Below are positions 61,963-64,000 of a stretch of 64,000 nucleotides of DNA, in pieces; positions within the stretch are counted from its first letter, which is position 1, and each line of letters begins with the position of its first letter. The notes beneath the pieces are model-generated. The model was not told where the DNA came from. It ran no database searches and saw nothing but the letters and a program-made list of their open reading frames with translations. The DNA comes from Stichopus chloronotus (lineage: Eukaryota; Echinodermata; Holothuroidea; Aspidochirotida; Stichopodidae): the NCBI GenBank assembly GCA_021234535.1, contig CM037840.1, positions 13,719,415-13,783,414 on the forward strand, read 5' to 3'. The translations under genes were made by a program, and so were the position numbers.

Positions 61963-63740
61963 ACGCCTAACAACAGTAGAGTACCAGTGAGCCTTCGGTG
62001 AAGACACAGTGGACAAATTCGTGTGCAAAAGTAGGCAGGAGTACCAAAGGCAAGATGAAATTTTCACCGAAGGACCCCAGTACGGGTGGGGAAGTTTGCC
62101 AAGATAAAAAGAAACTTGAAGAATTAACCCGAAGAGTTAACTGATTACAAAACAGCTAAAGCTTCCCACATGATGGGGTTTACTGCAAGGTTTGCGGTCC
62201 CATCAGGGATAGGAGAGCCAGTGTAGGAGAACCTAGCCAGGAGTTTGAACTAACTCATTCCTACAAAAGTGGAGAATAAGAATATCATGGACACTTGCCA
62301 GAATATTTATCAACCAGAAAACTATGAGGCTTACGGTAGTCCCGAGGGTGAATCCCTCCATTTGGGATGACCTTTTTTGTTACCGACAGCTCGCACAGTT
62401 GATTCTGAACTACAGCGGTGTAAGAAACCGTTAGTAAAAGCGGCGACTGAACCTGTTGCATCTTGCGATGGCAAAGATTTTTCTGAAAGGGACGAAAACA
62501 CTCTAGCCATTTTTCCATTTCACTCTTTGAGCTCAATATCCCAGTAAGCAAGCCGTAACCGGCTCGACGTCATTCTCTGTCGGCGGGTCGCTGTAAATTT
62601 GGCAGATTGCAAAATAGCGGTGCGCGGGAGGAACTGTCATTGGCCCGGCTAATGGTGGGCCACCCGTAATTCAAGGTTGGCCTACCGTGGACTGTTTAGC
62701 GGTACGGCGGCTGTGGAATGCCAACATATATTATGATGGTACTCCTTGCTTTTACATAATTTTCGCCGCCATGGGGTCGGACAGTCCCAAAACTTGATTC
62801 TTCACCTAATTTAATGCGACCAATTGGAATGACAACTTCGAAAGTGGCACATTGAGTTGATATCAATAAGTTTGCAGTGATTTTGAAGGTTATAAACACA
62901 TGACAATACGGTACTGATAATTCACATGCTAGTCAAGATTCACATCTAAAGTTATGAAACCTGTCAAAATTGTTGACCCTTGACTTGTTGTGCATGTGCA
63001 TAGTGCCGTACTGGCATGGAAAGTGTCTGCTCGAGAAATTTTCAAGAATCAAATTCAATCGTTAATTACTCATTAATGTTCCACTGAAGGTGAAATATTG
63101 GGATCCTCTTAGTTTGACCGTTTGTTATAAGTATGTTAAGGAAAACTTGACAGGTTTATATACAAAAAATAGGGAATTTCACAAAACAATTCAATGAGTC
63201 TCATTATTTTTGCTATAGTTTTTGTGTTGCTTGCGATTAAGTGACTTGAAGGGATAAAAACGCACAAAATAAGGGAGTATATATACAAAAGTCATCCCAA
63301 ATAATGGAAGTGATCAAAGTTTTTTTACTTACCAAAAACAATGGCATTAAAGCAAAACCTGTTTATGCATTCAAATATTTCACTACCCCATTGTGAATAA
63401 CTAGCTCAACTCATAGTGTTTTGATTACCTTGTGTAAATTTAGATGCTATACAAATATGAATATATAATTACTATCATGAATATTCATGACGTAGCTTCA
63501 TGGTGTATATAGTAATTTCAGACAGTGTACAGCAGGAGGAGCGAAACTTTTTTAGTCCCTTGGCCACATTGCCACTGGAATACCGTTGCACGTTGTGAAA
63601 CCCGCCCTCTATTATCCTCCTATCGATTTAGATCATCTGCATTATAGAAAATAAAAATCTGGACCAGAATGCGTGCAACGAGTAAGACGAAAGTATGAAG
63701 TACTGTAATAGTAGCCTATAAATGGAAGTGTGTCTATAGA
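61963..63740. other. uncharacterised downstream region with a GC-richer patch
   Basis: 62550-62790 is GC- and CpG-richer than its surroundings and could be a promoter or a repeat. Short open frames exist on the minus strand (62285-62551 and 62696-62899), but I recognise no domain and do not call them. Confidence 0.4.
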
Positions 63741-63743
63741 AAG

Positions 63744-63744
<1 letters not shown>

Positions 63745-63778
<34 letters not shown>
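63745..63778. repeat. (TA)17 microsatellite
   Basis: Perfect TA run preceded by AAGC. A second (TA)8 run preceded by CAGC occurs at 63942-63957, on the other side of the hammerhead-like motif. Confidence 0.95.
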
Positions 63779-63781
<3 letters not shown>

Positions 63782-63843
63782 GCAAGATTACTAAATAAAA
63801 ACCCGGCAGACGTTGCTTCTCAATTATAAAGTGTATTGTCAAG

Positions 63844-63869
63844 CTTTCGGCCTCATTGGCCTTCTTCAG
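63844..63869 (-). ncRNA. hammerhead-ribozyme-like core, Penelope-like element remnant
   Basis: On the minus strand the segment reads CTGAAGA, then A, then GGCC-AATGA-GGCC, then GAAA, then G. This is the conserved catalytic layout of a hammerhead ribozyme: CUGANGA, a stem II hairpin (four GC pairs here) and GAAA. Minimal hammerheads are known in Penelope-like retroelements, and similar CTGAAGAAG-GAAAG segments are widespread in invertebrate repeats. I could not place stems I and III or the cleavage site with confidence, so activity is unproven. The flanking TA runs fit a short element remnant. Confidence 0.5.
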
Positions 63870-64000
63870 GATACTATATACAGAAGAATAGAGAGAGAAG
63901 ATAGATAAATGTAAGTTACGGAATGGAATAACTTTGACAGCTATATATATATATATAAGTTAAGTTAAGTTAATTAGATATTACGTGTTACTTAGCTTAG

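Noticed and set aside
62285..62551. Minus-strand 88-codon open frame near a GC-richer patch
   Set aside because: No recognisable domain and no supporting splice or promoter signals that I can trust. Left uncalled.

Overview
This window reads as a gene-sparse stretch of an animal nuclear genome, most likely an invertebrate deuterostome (an echinoderm is my best guess). Coding exons are short, separated by AT-rich introns, and joined at clean GT/AG boundaries with matching phases. Simple repeats, long G or C homopolymers and decayed transposons are common. There is no bacterial, viral or plasmid signature. All supported genes lie on the + strand.

Layout. (1) 1-1382: the last two exons of a gene whose body lies upstream, coding for a short hydrophilic tail with YVNP and YEQI tyrosine motifs. 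(2) 1383-9858: intergenic DNA or unseen 5' UTR exons of the next gene. (3) 9873-16800: a six-exon gene for a predicted secreted protein of about 987 residues. It has a signal peptide, a very large single-exon cysteine-rich region I do not recognise, two Ig-like modules and three EGF-like modules. Their order and signatures match the ectodomain of Tie (angiopoietin receptor) kinases, but the protein stops before any FN3, membrane or kinase part. (4) 17350-21240: intergenic. (5) 21274-28116: complete ribosomal protein eL19 gene (RPL19), six exons, 196 residues, with a pyrimidine-rich TOP start. (6) 30335-59867: complete replication factor C large subunit gene (RFC1), 21 exons in my model, about 1033 residues. 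It has a PIP-like N-terminus, BRCT domain, AAA+ clamp-loader core, C-terminal domain and a Lys-rich tail. Its upstream region carries ETS-like and E2F-like sites. (7) 60480-64000: downstream DNA with an NRF1-type site, a hairpin, and a minus-strand hammerhead-ribozyme-like core of the kind found in Penelope-like retroelements.

The genes do not form a pathway. RPL19 (translation) and RFC1 (PCNA loading in DNA replication) are housekeeping neighbours in head-to-tail order. The Tie-like protein and the upstream tyrosine-motif tail are the animal-specific, signalling-type content. The most unusual items are the unrecognised N-terminal region fused to a Tie-like ectodomain, a Tigger/pogo-type element nested in a BEL/Pao gag remnant inside an RFC1 intron, and the hammerhead-like motif. 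Splice junctions were read by eye from consensus sites, phase and family alignment from memory. No search or alignment was run.
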